Shown here: positions 1 through 8,992 of the stretch, piece after piece
Layout of the letters: every line of letters begins with the position of its first letter
Position numbering within the stretch: position 1 is the stretch's first letter
NCBI GenBank assembly: GCA_944358505.1
Contig: CALVRG010000024.1
Coordinates: 1-41,996 of the forward strand
Reading direction: 5' to 3'
From: an uncultured Bacilli bacterium
GTDB taxonomy: Bacteria; Bacillota_I; Bacilli_A; RF39; UBA660
Length of the DNA: 41,996 bases
The notes under the pieces: generated by a model
The model's input: only the letters and a program-made list of their open reading frames with translations
Databases searched by the model: none
What the model was told of the DNA's origin: nothing
Program-made: the position numbers and the translations under genes

Positions 1-141
1 TGCTTCCGGCTTAGTCTACTTAATTTCTTTAAGCACTCCGAAATGTTATTCACTATTTATTATTACTTGTTTCCACCATTTCACAAGCTCTCTATTAAAT
101 ATTATAAATAGTTACTTCTTTTCATCATTGTTTTATTGTAT
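1..141 (-). ncRNA. T-box leader, partial, probable asparagine specifier
   Basis: Read on the minus strand this is the 5' part (stem I) of a T-box riboswitch, cut by the window edge. The AG-bulge motif AGAGAG is at 93-88. It is followed by a short hairpin (CUUGU/ACAAG) whose loop carries the conserved GGUGGAA at 77-71. The descending strand has GAAU-AAC-AU at 51-44. By analogy with the GAAN-codon-A arrangement of other T-boxes the specifier is AAC (47-45), which is asparagine. The antiterminator and the controlled gene lie left of position 1; asnS or an Asn biosynthesis/transport gene would be expected. The T-box call is firm, the specifier less so. Confidence 0.85.
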
Positions 142-143
142 TT

Positions 144-172
144 AATATACAATTATTTTATGCTCTTGTCAA
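144..172 (-). promoter_or_regulatory. Promoter of the left-edge T-box transcript
   Basis: A perfect -35 TTGACA (172-167), a 17-nt spacer and -10 TATATT (149-144) face left. The -35 lies inside the last codons of the dinG-like gene, so the T-box unit is transcribed separately although its promoter overlaps that gene's 3' end. Confidence 0.8.
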
Positions 173-2176
173 ACTTTTATTCTTCTCTTTTGCCTTTGAA
201 ATAGCTAATTTTTCATTAGCAAACTCTTCAACATCAGATGTTTTTGTAGTAATATTAGTGAATGGTAAAGATTTTATGATATCTTCTTGATAATCTTCAT
301 ACCTTGAATCTAGTATAGAAACTATACCTTTATCATTTGCACTTCTAATTAATCTACCTGCACCTTGTTTTAATTTTATAATCATTTCTGGTAAATATAC
401 TTCTTTAAATCCATCAGTAAAATGACTTGCTTTTTCAACTATAACAGGATTAACTGTAGGAAATGGTAATTTTGTAATTATTACTTGTTCCAAAGATTCA
501 CCTTTAACATCTATTCCTTCGAAGAAAGATCCTGTTGCAAATAAAACAGAAGTTTCATCTTTTCTAAATTCTTCTTTATCACGATTGGCATTATTAGTTT
601 GGAACATAATATTAAAATTGTGTTCTTTAGTACTTATTCTATCATATACACCTTTCATATCTTCTTTCGCTGTAAATAATACTAAACTTCTACCTCCAGT
701 AATTCTAATCAACTCATCTACTTTAACAGCTAATGAGTCTAGATATAATTCATGATTTTTATTTTTTGGAGAAATAACATCATTACTTAAATATAAAAGA
801 GCATTATTTTGATAGTCATATGGTGAGGCTTGTGGAAATTCTCTTATTATTGGTGTTCCATTTATATCATTAATTCCCAAATTACTAGCAAAGTAGTTAT
901 AATTACCACTAGTAGTCATAGTAGCTGAAGTAAACACTTTACCACAGTCACTTTTACTTAACAATTTTTTTGCTTCCATAGCAATATTTTTTCTAACATA
1001 TTCTAAAGATATATGTTCTTTCGTTTTGGGCAAAAAAGATACCCAATAAATATTTTTTCTATTATTACTATTCAAATCTTTAAAAATATCATTATATTCT
1101 TTTAATTTTGACACATAACTTAATAACTTTTCGTTTACAAAGCGAGAATTAAGCGCTTCTTTAATTAATGTGTCCAATTTATTATTAAGATAAGCTATTT
1201 CCTCACTTAATTTTAATGTTACCTCAAAGCCACTAGTTTCTTCATCTAATACTTCAACATTTGTTTTGGCATTTTGTCTATATTTATATTTAGCATTTTT
1301 ACTTATCATTCTAAAGATTTTATTTAAAGAAGTAATAATTGGATTATCTTCATTAGTTTTTATATCATCATAAACCATAAATTCGATTTTAAGAATAAGT
1401 GCTTCTAATTCATTTTTGGAAATACTATTTTGATATGAATTTCTAATTTTATCTTCTAAATTATGTGCTTCGTCAATAATCAAAATAGATGGATCTTTTA
1501 AAATTAAACTATTACTATCTCTTTTTAAAGCTTCAATTAATAAATCATGATTGCAAATGACATAACTTGCACTGGGCCATGTTTTACGATTTAACCTATA
1601 TTGGCATTGTTTCCTATATAAACATTTGTTACAATTGTTGTGATTGATATTAATATTTTCCCAGATTTTAGCTGGTACACCACTATAATCTTCTTTATCT
1701 ATTAGTCCTTCTGCAACTTTTTTTCTAATTTTTTTTAATAATAAATCCGAACTATTTTTTTCAATAAACCTTTCTAATCTTTTCATACAAATAAAATTAT
1801 TTTTTCCTTTTGCAATAGTAACAGGTATTGATATTCCCAACATTTTGGAGATTTTTTCTATTTCTTCTTTTAATTGACTTTGTAAAGCGATTGAAGAAGT
1901 TGATATTAAAAAACCATTAAAATATTTCTTACTTTTACTTGCATATAAAAGTGGAACTAAATATCCCCACGATTTTCCACTACCAACACCTGCTTCAATC
2001 AAAAGCATTTCTTTATTTTTAATAGACTCAAGAACATCTAAACTCATTAAATGTTGTCCTTCGCGATATTCAACTTCTTTTTTTCCTTGTAAATTTTCAA
2101 AAAAAGAGTCAATTTCTTTATATATTTCTTTATAAGTTTCATCATCAAAAGTATTTTTTTCTTTCCAAACACTCAT
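158..2176 (-). CDS. dinG: DinG-family ATP-dependent DNA helicase (XPD-like, iron-sulfur)
   Basis: Superfamily 2 helicase of the DinG/YoaA/XPD group, 672 aa, expected to unwind DNA 5'-3' in repair. Visible motifs: Walker A GVGSGKS near residue 65, DEAH box (IIDEAHNLED) near 232, SATMT, and motif VI QGAGRLIR near the C-terminus. Four cysteines between motifs I and II (FICMKR, then NCNKC and KQCQ) match the 4Fe-4S ligands of XPD/DinG. No N-terminal exonuclease domain is present, unlike Bacillus DinG, so it resembles YoaA-type proteins. The start is placed at the ATG at 2176 because AAAAGGGGG sits just upstream; an in-frame start eight codons earlier has no ribosome binding site. It is monocistronic, after the dnaJ terminator. 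Confidence 0.9.
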   Translation of the reverse strand: MSVWKEKNTFDDETYKEIYKEIDSFFENLQGKKEVEYREGQHLMSLDVLESIKNKEMLLIEAGVGSGKSWGYLVPLLYASKSKKYFNGFLISTSSIALQSQLKEEIEKISKMLGISIPVTIAKGKNNFICMKRLERFIEKNSSDLLLKKIRKKVAEGLIDKEDYSGVPAKIWENININHNNCNKCLYRKQCQYRLNRKTWPSASYVICNHDLLIEALKRDSNSLILKDPSILIIDEAHNLEDKIRNSYQNSISKNELEALILKIEFMVYDDIKTNEDNPIITSLNKIFRMISKNAKYKYRQNAKTNVEVLDEETSGFEVTLKLSEEIAYLNNKLDTLIKEALNSRFVNEKLLSYVSKLKEYNDIFKDLNSNNRKNIYWVSFLPKTKEHISLEYVRKNIAMEAKKLLSKSDCGKVFTSATMTTSGNYNYFASNLGINDINGTPIIREFPQASPYDYQNNALLYLSNDVISPKNKNHELYLDSLAVKVDELIRITGGRSLVLFTAKEDMKGVYDRISTKEHNFNIMFQTNNANRDKEEFRKDETSVLFATGSFFEGIDVKGESLEQVIITKLPFPTVNPVIVEKASHFTDGFKEVYLPEMIIKLKQGAGRLIRSANDKGIVSILDSRYEDYQEDIIKSLPFTNITTKTSDVEEFANEKLAISKAKEKNKSLTRA

Positions 2177-2200
2177 ATTTATCCCCCTTTTAATGAGCAT

Positions 2201-2230
2201 ATTATATCACATTTTTTTAATAAATGCAAA
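2201..2230 (-). promoter_or_regulatory. Promoter of the dinG-like gene
   Basis: Extended -10 TGATATAAT (TATAAT at 2206-2201) with a weak -35 (TTTGCA, 18-nt spacer) just downstream of the dnaJ terminator. Confidence 0.55.
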
Positions 2231-2258
2231 AGAAAAAGCATATTTATTGATATGCTTA
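2229..2258 (-). terminator. Intrinsic terminator of the heat-shock operon
   Basis: On the minus strand AAGCATAT and ATATGCTT form an 8-bp stem with a 6-nt loop, followed by TTTCTTTT. The 5' arm overlaps the dnaJ stop codon. Confidence 0.75.
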
Positions 2259-3395
2259 ATCATTATTTAATGTAAATTTATTAAATTTATCTATTTCATT
2301 ATCTTCTAAGTTTGTCTTAGATAAGGCTTCAAATAACTTCTTTTGATCTTTTGAAATCTTTTTAGGTGTAACTACTTTAAATATTACATACATATCTCCT
2401 GTTTTTCTTCTAGATTCATCTTTAATTCCTTTACTCTTAAGCCTTTGTTTATCTCCGCTATCTGTTCCTGCTGGAATTATTAATTTAACATTACCATAAA
2501 TGGTAGGTATTTCTTTTTTACCTCCTAGAACAGCTTCTGTAAAAGTTATTGGTACTTCTAGATAAATATCTAGGCCATCTCTTTCGTAGAATTTATGTTC
2601 TTTAATGTTAAATTCTAAATATAAATCCCCTGCTGCACCACCATTTTCTCCAGCATGACCTTTAGATGGAACACGAAGGCGTTCACCATTATCAATTCCA
2701 CTAGGTATACTAACTGTTATAGTTTTTCTCGATTTAACTTGCCCTTTACCATGACATTTACTACAAATTTCCTTGTAAGTTTTACCTTTGCCATTACATG
2801 TAGGACAAGTAGTTTTAGTCATAAATGATCCTAAAATTGTTCTTTGTTCACTAGTTATCGTACCACTACCATGACATCTTTTACAAGTTTCTTCTCCAAA
2901 ACCGCCTTTGCCATTACATTCATTACACTCACTTACTACATCTAAATCGAAATCTTTCTCACAACCAAAAACTGCTTCTTCAAAAGATAAATTAACTTGC
3001 ATTAAGACATCACTACCACGCCTTGCTCTTGTTTTGGAACGATTTGTACTTCCTCCAAAGCCAAAACCACCACCAAATAGATCTTCAAAAATATCTCCTA
3101 GGTCACTAGCATCAAAGCCAAAGCCTGCACCATTAAAGCCACCACCAAAGCCAGATCCTGCTCCTCCTCCACTAAAAGCAGCATGACCAAATTGATCATA
3201 TTGGCGGCGTTTATTTTCATCTGATAAAACAGAATATGCTTCTTGTACTTCTTTGAATTTTTCTTCAGCATTTTCTTCTTTACTAATATCAGGATGATAT
3301 TTTTTAGCAAGTTTCCTAAATGCTGATTTTATTTCATCTTGACTAGCACTTTTAGAAACACCTAATACTTCATAATAGTCTCTTTTTGTTGCCAT
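2256..3395 (-). CDS. dnaJ: Chaperone protein DnaJ (Hsp40)
   Basis: Co-chaperone that stimulates DnaK ATPase activity and delivers unfolded substrates. 379 aa, full length for a type I DnaJ. Domains in order: J domain with HPD (KKYHPDIS, residues ~5-70), a Gly/Phe-rich linker (~75-115), four zinc-binding CxxCxGxG-type repeats ([33 protein letters not shown]; ~155-220), and C-terminal substrate-binding domains. The ATG at 3395 has GAGGTGA upstream, directly after the pepF stop codon. It is the last gene of the hrcA-grpE-dnaK-pepF-dnaJ cluster. Confidence 0.98.
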   Translation of the reverse strand: MATKRDYYEVLGVSKSASQDEIKSAFRKLAKKYHPDISKEENAEEKFKEVQEAYSVLSDENKRRQYDQFGHAAFSGGGAGSGFGGGFNGAGFGFDASDLGDIFEDLFGGGFGFGGSTNRSKTRARRGSDVLMQVNLSFEEAVFGCEKDFDLDVVSECNECNGKGGFGEETCKRCHGSGTITSEQRTILGSFMTKTTCPTCNGKGKTYKEICSKCHGKGQVKSRKTITVSIPSGIDNGERLRVPSKGHAGENGGAAGDLYLEFNIKEHKFYERDGLDIYLEVPITFTEAVLGGKKEIPTIYGNVKLIIPAGTDSGDKQRLKSKGIKDESRRKTGDMYVIFKVVTPKKISKDQKKLFEALSKTNLEDNEIDKFNKFTLNND

Positions 3396-3407
3396 AAAAT
3401 CACCTCA

Positions 3408-5207
3408 CTACTCATTATTTAATAAAATAAATTTATCTAATGTCTCCTTGAACATTTCCATAGCTTCTTTTAGAACTTTAGTGTCACTTAAATCAACATC
3501 TATAATTTTTAATACTTCTAATGGATAATCTCTTCCACCACTCTTTAAAAACTCTATATATTTATTTTTGAAATTAGGCGTTTTATTTAAAATGTTTTTA
3601 GCAATGTAACTTGCTATAGATAATCCAGTAGCATATTTATAAACGTAAAATGGTGTATAAAAATGTGGAATTCTTAAACATTCATATCGAATTTCATCAT
3701 CTACAACTACTTTATTACCAAAATATAGTTTATTTAATTCATAATAGTAATTACAAATATTATCACTAGTTAAAACTTCACCTTTATCAGTTAAATCATG
3801 AATATATTTTTCAAATTCTGCAAACATTGTTTGTCTAAAAACAGTTGCCTTAAATGTATCAAGTCTTTCATTCAAGATTGCTAATTTTTCTTCTTTAGTT
3901 TTAGCATTCTCTTCCATATAATAAGATAATAATAGCTCATTAACAGTTGATGCTATTTCTGCTAAAAATATAGAATAACTAGAATTTTCATAATTATTAT
4001 AAGTGTTAGAGAAATATGTATGCATAGAATGTCCTAACTCATGAGCAAGAGTTGAAACATCATTATAAGTATCTGTATAGTTTAATAGAATAAATGGTTT
4101 TGTGTCATAGGATCCTGAAGAATAAGCTCCGCTTCTTTTGTTATAATTTGGATATTTATCAATATATCTTTCTTCAAAAGCTTTAACTAAATTCTTATTA
4201 TATTCATCTCCCAGTATGCTTAAAGCTTTAAGAACAATCTCTTTTCCTTCTTCAAAAGGATACTTTTTATCAATGGATTTGATTGTACTAGTATATCCAT
4301 CATATAAATGAAATTCTTCTATATTTAATAGTTTTCTTTTTTCTTCAAAATATTTATAAAGACTTGGTAAGTTATTATGAACTACTTTAATTAAGTTATC
4401 ATATAGACTTATAGGAATGAAGTCATCAAATAAACTTGCTTCTATACTTGAAGAAAAATTTTTAAGTTTACTAGAAACAGTTAATGCCTCACAGGTAGAT
4501 GCCAATGTTGAAGTTAGAGTGTTTTTAAAATTACCATATACTTTATGATAATTAATGAAAGCATCTTTCCTTACTCTTCTATCACTTGAGTATAATAATT
4601 TACTGTAATTACTTGAAGTTAACTCTATACTATTATTTTTTTCATCTTTAATAGTACCAAATTTCATATCAGTATCCATTAAATAATCTGCAGTATCACT
4701 ACTACTTCCTATAACTTTAGAATAAGAAGACGCTATTCTTTCTTCTTCTTTAGTTAGTGAATGGCTTTTATATCTTAAAACATCTAAAATATTATGTGTA
4801 TAACTTTTTAAATTTTCTTGTTCTTCTAAATACTTTATAACTGTATCTTCATCTTTTTGTAAAATACTTGGTATAACAAACGAAGTTGTTTCTTGATAGT
4901 ATTGATATAAATTACTAATTTTACCATATAATTCTTGATAAATTGTATTACCAGTATCTTCGTCGTTCTTGCGAGCTGCATAAGTATATAATTTTTCAAG
5001 TAATCTAGAAGTCTTACTATCTAATAAAAGAAATATCATAAAATTATTACTGTTTTCTAGAAATACATTCTCCATACTTTTTAACTTATCTATATTTTTT
5101 TTTACTAGTAGATAATCATTGTTATAATCTTCAATAGTTTTATAAACACTTTCTATATCCCATTTATCTTTTGAGCTTACTTCATCCCTTTTTAACAATT
5201 TATCCAT
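3408..5207 (-). CDS. pepF: Oligoendopeptidase F, M3 family zinc metallopeptidase
   Basis: Cytosolic zinc peptidase that cleaves short oligopeptides, 599 aa from the chosen start, the usual length of PepF. The zinc motif HELGH (LAHELGHSMHTYF) lies near residue 388, with a downstream glutamate-bearing helix (FLAEIASTVNELL) that supplies the third ligand. It sits between dnaK and dnaJ and ends 12 nt before dnaJ, so it is probably co-transcribed with the chaperones and may clear peptides produced during stress. The start is uncertain. The ATG at 5207 has no ribosome binding site but lies 5 nt after a TATAAT sequence, so it could be near-leaderless. A GTG at 5243 is in frame but inside the hairpin at 5221-5250. 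Confidence 0.93.
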   Translation of the reverse strand: MDKLLKRDEVSSKDKWDIESVYKTIEDYNNDYLLVKKNIDKLKSMENVFLENSNNFMIFLLLDSKTSRLLEKLYTYAARKNDEDTGNTIYQELYGKISNLYQYYQETTSFVIPSILQKDEDTVIKYLEEQENLKSYTHNILDVLRYKSHSLTKEEERIASSYSKVIGSSSDTADYLMDTDMKFGTIKDEKNNSIELTSSNYSKLLYSSDRRVRKDAFINYHKVYGNFKNTLTSTLASTCEALTVSSKLKNFSSSIEASLFDDFIPISLYDNLIKVVHNNLPSLYKYFEEKRKLLNIEEFHLYDGYTSTIKSIDKKYPFEEGKEIVLKALSILGDEYNKNLVKAFEERYIDKYPNYNKRSGAYSSGSYDTKPFILLNYTDTYNDVSTLAHELGHSMHTYFSNTYNNYENSSYSIFLAEIASTVNELLLSYYMEENAKTKEEKLAILNERLDTFKATVFRQTMFAEFEKYIHDLTDKGEVLTSDNICNYYYELNKLYFGNKVVVDDEIRYECLRIPHFYTPFYVYKYATGLSIASYIAKNILNKTPNFKNKYIEFLKSGGRDYPLEVLKIIDVDLSDTKVLKEAMEMFKETLDKFILLNNE

Positions 5208-5220
5208 ATTTATTATAGTA

Positions 5221-5250
5221 AGAAGTAGTCCTAAATATAGCACTACTTCT
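5221..5250 (-). other. Stable hairpin between dnaK and pepF
   Basis: On the minus strand AGAAGTAGT and ACTACTTCT form a perfect 9-bp stem with a 12-nt loop, 20 nt after the dnaK stop. No U-run follows, so it is not a typical intrinsic terminator. It may be a leaky terminator, an RNA processing or stability element, or a mask for the GTG in its loop. Confidence 0.6.
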
Positions 5251-5269
5251 AATTATCCCTTTCTATTTT

Positions 5270-7093
5270 TTATTTTTCCTCAAAATTAGCATCTTTTACA
5301 TCGTCTTTTTTATCAGTTGTTGTTTCTTCATTATTATTGTTAGCATTTGCTTGTTGATCTTTTTGAATATTTTCATATACTTTTGTAGCAAGTGCCATAG
5401 CTTTTTCTTGCAATTTTTCTTTCTTAGCTTTAATTCCTTCAATATCATTCTTATCTAAAGATTCTCTTAAGTCTTTAATTAAAGACTCAGCTTCTTCTTT
5501 TTCTTTAGAATCAACTTTATCTCCTAAATCTTTAAGTGACTTTTCTGTTTGGAAAACAAGTTGTTCAGCTTCATTCTTTAAATCAGCTTCTTCTTTACGT
5601 TTTTTATCAGCTTCTTTGTTTTCTTCTGCTTCTTTACGCATCTTTTCTATCTCTTCATCACTAAGATTAGTAGATGATGTAATTGTAATAGATTGTTCTT
5701 TATTAGTTCCTAAATCTTTAGCAGTAACGTTAACTATACCATTAGCATCAATGTCAAATTTAACTTCAATTTGAGGCACTCCACGAGGTGCTGGTGGAAT
5801 GTTTCCAAGTTGGAATCTTCCTAATGTTTTATTATCAGCTGCCATACTTCTTTCTCCTTGTAGTACGTGTACATCAACAGCAGGTTGATTATCAGCAGCA
5901 GTTGAGAATACTTCTGATTTAGATGTTGGGATTGTCGTATTTCTTGGAATTAAGACAGTCATAACTCCTCCCAATGTTTCAATACCAAGTGAAAGTGGTG
6001 TAACATCAAGTAATACAATATCGTTAACATCTCCTGTTAAGACACCACCTTGAATAGCTGCACCCATAGATACAACTTCATCAGGGTTAACTTCACGAGA
6101 TGGTTCCATACCAAGTTCTTTCTTAACTGTTTCATAAACAAGTGGAATTCTAGTAGAACCTCCTACAAAGATAACTTTATCAAGATCTTTAGTAGTAAGA
6201 GAAGCATCTTTTAAAGCGTTTCTTACTGGTTCTAATGTAGAATCAACTAAATCACCAATTAAATCTTCAAATTTAGCACGAGTTAATGTCATATCTAAGT
6301 GAAGTGGTCCATCTGCTCCTTGAGAAATAAATGGTGCTGATACTTGTGTACTTGACATTCCTGATAAATCTTTTTTAGCTTTTTCTGAAATTTCTTTAAG
6401 TCTTTGCATAGCCATTTTATCTTTTGTAAGGTCAACACCATTTTCCTTTTTAAATGTTTCAACAAGATAATCAATAATTCTCTTATCAAAATCATCTCCA
6501 CCTAAATGGTTATTACCACTAGTAGATCTAACTTCAACAACACCATCCCCAAGTTCAAGTATTGATACATCAAATGTACCACCACCAAGGTCATATACAA
6601 GAATAGTTTGATTTTTATCTTGTTTATCAAGGCCATATGCTAGTGCTGCTGCAGTTGGTTCATTAATAATACGTTCAACATCAAGTCCTGCAATCTTACC
6701 AGCATTCTTAGTAGCTTGTCTTTGGGCATCATTAAAATATGCTGGAACAGTAATAACTGCTTTAGTTACTTTTTCGCCTAAATAACTTTCTGCATAATCT
6801 TTCATATAACTTAAAATCATAGCGGAAATCTCTTCTGGTGAATATTTTTTAGACTCAGCTTCAACTTTTTGATCAGTACCCATTAATCTCTTAATAGATG
6901 AAATAGTATTAGGATTAGTAATTGCCTGTCTTTTAGCAGCATCTCCTACTATTCTTTCACCATTTTTAAAAGCTACTACTGATGGAGTAGTTCTTCCTCC
7001 TTCTGGATTAGGGATTACTTTGGGTTCCCCAGCCTCTAATACAGATACACAACTATTAGTTGTACCTAAATCAATACCAATTATTTTACTCAT
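5270..7093 (-). CDS. dnaK: Chaperone protein DnaK (Hsp70)
   Basis: ATP-driven foldase that binds exposed hydrophobic segments; partners are DnaJ and GrpE. 607 aa, full length. The actin-like ATPase domain (residues 1 to ~355) starts with [13 protein letters not shown] and contains the [14 protein letters not shown] and FVGGSTRIP motifs. The substrate-binding domain and a charged helical lid follow. The tail is acidic and Asn-rich and ends in NFEEK. The ATG at 7093 has AAAGGAGAGG upstream and overlaps the end of grpE by 8 nt, indicating translational coupling. Confidence 0.99.
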   Translation of the reverse strand: MSKIIGIDLGTTNSCVSVLEAGEPKVIPNPEGGRTTPSVVAFKNGERIVGDAAKRQAITNPNTISSIKRLMGTDQKVEAESKKYSPEEISAMILSYMKDYAESYLGEKVTKAVITVPAYFNDAQRQATKNAGKIAGLDVERIINEPTAAALAYGLDKQDKNQTILVYDLGGGTFDVSILELGDGVVEVRSTSGNNHLGGDDFDKRIIDYLVETFKKENGVDLTKDKMAMQRLKEISEKAKKDLSGMSSTQVSAPFISQGADGPLHLDMTLTRAKFEDLIGDLVDSTLEPVRNALKDASLTTKDLDKVIFVGGSTRIPLVYETVKKELGMEPSREVNPDEVVSMGAAIQGGVLTGDVNDIVLLDVTPLSLGIETLGGVMTVLIPRNTTIPTSKSEVFSTAADNQPAVDVHVLQGERSMAADNKTLGRFQLGNIPPAPRGVPQIEVKFDIDANGIVNVTAKDLGTNKEQSITITSSTNLSDEEIEKMRKEAEENKEADKKRKEEADLKNEAEQLVFQTEKSLKDLGDKVDSKEKEEAESLIKDLRESLDKNDIEGIKAKKEKLQEKAMALATKVYENIQKDQQANANNNNEETTTDKKDDVKDANFEEK

Positions 7094-7712
7094 TTATATC
7101 CTCTCCTTTATTATCATTATTTTCTTCTATTTTATTTACTTTAACAGATGCAGGTCTAATGACCCTACCTTTTAGTTTATAACCTTTAAGTAATACTTCT
7201 AAAACTTCATCATTTTTAAAGTTTTCATCACTATCAATCATTAAAGCTTCCATAACATTAGGATCATATTCTTCATGTTCTGCTTTAATTTCTTCTAAAC
7301 CATACTTTTTTAATAGTTCATCAAAACTTGCATACATCATTTTAAATCCTTTAAGGAATTTAGATAATTCATCATTTAAATTATTATCATCAAGTTTAAT
7401 TGCACGTTCAAAATTATCTAAAATTATAATAAGTTCGCTAATTAAATCTTGATTTGCAAATTTTAATCTATTTGCAGTTTCTTCTTCTTTTCTTTTACGA
7501 TAATTAATTAACTCAGCTTGATGATATTTAATCTTTTCGTCTTTCTCTTGTATTATCTTATCTTTTTCTTTTAGTTCTTCTTCTAATTTTAAAATAACTT
7601 CTTTATCTTTTTTCTTTCCTTTTTCTTTATGACATTCACAAGTTTTATTATTTTTCTTACATTCACACTCATGATTAGGATTAGCAACTGTTTCTTTTTC
7701 TTTTGTTTCCAT
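7086..7712 (-). CDS. grpE: Nucleotide exchange factor GrpE with Cys-rich N-terminal tail
   Basis: Releases ADP from DnaK and acts as a dimer. 208 aa: a long N-terminal coiled coil (~45-100) followed by the beta-domain that contacts DnaK ([16 protein letters not shown] near the C-terminus). The first ~35 residues are unusual: [19 protein letters not shown] carries a CEC-x6-CECH pattern, where most GrpE tails are simply acidic and disordered. The start at 7712 has GAAAGGTAG upstream and lies 7 nt after the hrcA stop. The CDS overlaps dnaK by 8 nt. Confidence 0.96.
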   Translation of the reverse strand: METKEKETVANPNHECECKKNNKTCECHKEKGKKKDKEVILKLEEELKEKDKIIQEKDEKIKYHQAELINYRKRKEEETANRLKFANQDLISELIIILDNFERAIKLDDNNLNDELSKFLKGFKMMYASFDELLKKYGLEEIKAEHEEYDPNVMEALMIDSDENFKNDEVLEVLLKGYKLKGRVIRPASVKVNKIEENNDNKGEDINE

Positions 7713-7719
7713 TTAAACA

Positions 7720-8706
7720 CTACCTTTCAATATTTTCTTTTAAGTATTCTAGAATACTAACAACTCTATCATATTCCATTCTTTTAGGACCAATAATAGC
7801 AAGTGTACCTTCCTCACTATCTGTCTTAAAATTAGTCTTAATGACTGTGACATCATTATCAAGTTTATTTTCACTACCTATATAAACTTCAATATTATTA
7901 GATTCATCTCTCTTAATTTTTTGAAGCAAGTCAGTATCATCCAATTTTTTAAATAAACTTCTAATCTTATCTACATTGTCAAATTCTGGTTGTTCTAAAA
8001 ATTTAGTTCTCCCTACAACACTTATGTCTGGATTTGTAATATCAGTAAACACATTATAAATAGCATTGTATAGTTGCTGATGTTGTTTTACATACTTTGC
8101 AATTATAGGTTTAATTTCAAATTCTAATTTTGTACTAACTTCATCAATAGGAGTTCCAACTATTAAATTATTGATTAACTCTATTGTTTTCTTTATATCA
8201 TTCATACTTACATTTTCAAGTGTTATATTTTTATGTTCTACCTTTCCCTTATCTGTTACAACAATAACAATTAGTTGTTTTTCAGATAGTGGCACAACAC
8301 TAACTTCTTTTAATAAGTTTTCATGACTAGTCTTACCAAGAACAACAGCCGTATATGATGTCATGTCAGATACAACTTGTAAACTTTTGCTGATACAATC
8401 ATTTAATGCTAAAGACTGGTTATGGAAAATTATTTGCAATTTCAGCATATCTTCCCCATTCATTTTTTTTGCTTCCATTAAATTATCAACATAATAACGA
8501 TATCCCTCTTCACTAGGAACTCTACCGCTGGATGTATGAGTTTTTTCAAGATACCCTAAATCTTCAAGGGACGCCATTTCACTTCTAATAGTAGCACTAG
8601 AACATTTTAATTTTTTACATAGTTGATTACTACTAACAGGCTTAGCTTGTCTAATATATGACTCAACGATTAATTTTAGCAATTTATTTTGTCTTGAACT
8701 AAGCAT
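7720..8706 (-). CDS. hrcA: Heat-inducible transcription repressor HrcA
   Basis: Repressor that binds CIRCE operators and silences chaperone genes until heat stress draws GroEL or DnaK away. 328 aa. The N-terminal winged helix is recognisable (SSRQNKLLKLIVESYI, SSATIRSEMASLEDLGYL, SSGRVPSEEGYRYYVD), followed by the GAF-like dimerisation region. The ATG at 8706 is chosen because AGGAGGTAGC lies just upstream; an in-frame start six codons earlier precedes that site. It is first in the operon, so it is expected to be autoregulated through the CIRCE-like repeat at 8764-8790. Confidence 0.96.
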   Translation of the reverse strand: MLSSRQNKLLKLIVESYIRQAKPVSSNQLCKKLKCSSATIRSEMASLEDLGYLEKTHTSSGRVPSEEGYRYYVDNLMEAKKMNGEDMLKLQIIFHNQSLALNDCISKSLQVVSDMTSYTAVVLGKTSHENLLKEVSVVPLSEKQLIVIVVTDKGKVEHKNITLENVSMNDIKKTIELINNLIVGTPIDEVSTKLEFEIKPIIAKYVKQHQQLYNAIYNVFTDITNPDISVVGRTKFLEQPEFDNVDKIRSLFKKLDDTDLLQKIKRDESNNIEVYIGSENKLDNDVTVIKTNFKTDSEEGTLAIIGPKRMEYDRVVSILEYLKENIER

Positions 8707-8748
8707 ATAGCTACCTCCTGGCACTGTCTAAAACCAATTGCCAATAGT

Positions 8749-8777
8749 ATTGTATGATAAAAGTTAGCACTTGTCAA
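8749..8777 (-). promoter_or_regulatory. Promoter of the hrcA-grpE-dnaK-pepF-dnaJ operon
   Basis: -35 TTGACA (8777-8772), 17-nt spacer, -10 TACAAT (8754-8749): a strong vegetative-type promoter. The -35 lies in the middle of the CIRCE-like inverted repeat, so bound HrcA would block RNA polymerase directly. Confidence 0.85.
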
Positions 8778-8790
8778 CTCTTTTTGCTAA
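8764..8790 (-). promoter_or_regulatory. Degenerate CIRCE operator (HrcA site)
   Basis: The canonical CIRCE is TTAGCACTC-N9-GAGTGCTAA. Here, minus strand, one half is AAGTGCTAA (8/9 match) and the other TTAGCAAAA (6/9 match), with the correct 9-nt spacing. Only the outer TTAGCA/TGCTAA is symmetrical. Confidence 0.75.
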
Positions 8791-8807
8791 CTTTTTTTCA
8801 ATTTTAT

Positions 8808-8987
8808 TTAAAACGTCATTTTATTTGCAAGGCTATTTAATTCCTCTTCAATTGTAGAGACAAAATCATTTGTTGATTTTCTTTCAAAGCTTTGACTTCC
8901 TATTAGTAAAAATAGTATTATTGCTGCCATTATTAACAGACTATATAATATTGTTGATATCGCAAAACCTTTGTTATTTAATCCCAT
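8808..8987 (-). CDS. Small prepilin-like membrane protein (59 aa)
   Basis: Protein starting MGLNNKGFAISTILYSLLIM. A short polar leader ends in Lys-Gly, followed by a hydrophobic helix (FAISTILYSLLIMAAIILFLLIG) and a charged amphipathic tail (ERKSTNDFVSTIEEELNSL). This is the class III signal layout cut by prepilin peptidase, although the +5 glutamate of true pilins is absent. GAAAGGAAA lies upstream, inside the end of the preceding gene, and the gap is 5 nt, so the two genes form an operon. It may be a minor pseudopilin processed by the PilD homologue at 25785-26558. No family name can be assigned. Confidence 0.7.
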   Translation of the reverse strand: MGLNNKGFAISTILYSLLIMAAIILFLLIGSQSFERKSTNDFVSTIEEELNSLANKMTF

Positions 8988-8992
8988 TTATT

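Noticed and set aside
1-108. Plus-strand coding end at the left edge (36-codon frame to TAG)
   Set aside because: The sequence is fully explained as a minus-strand T-box stem I, and the translation shows no family.
2908-3310. Open frames on both strands inside dnaJ (Pro-rich and Leu/Val-rich translations)
   Set aside because: Antisense or shifted readings of the Gly-rich and Cys-rich dnaJ region; no ribosome binding site and low-complexity composition.
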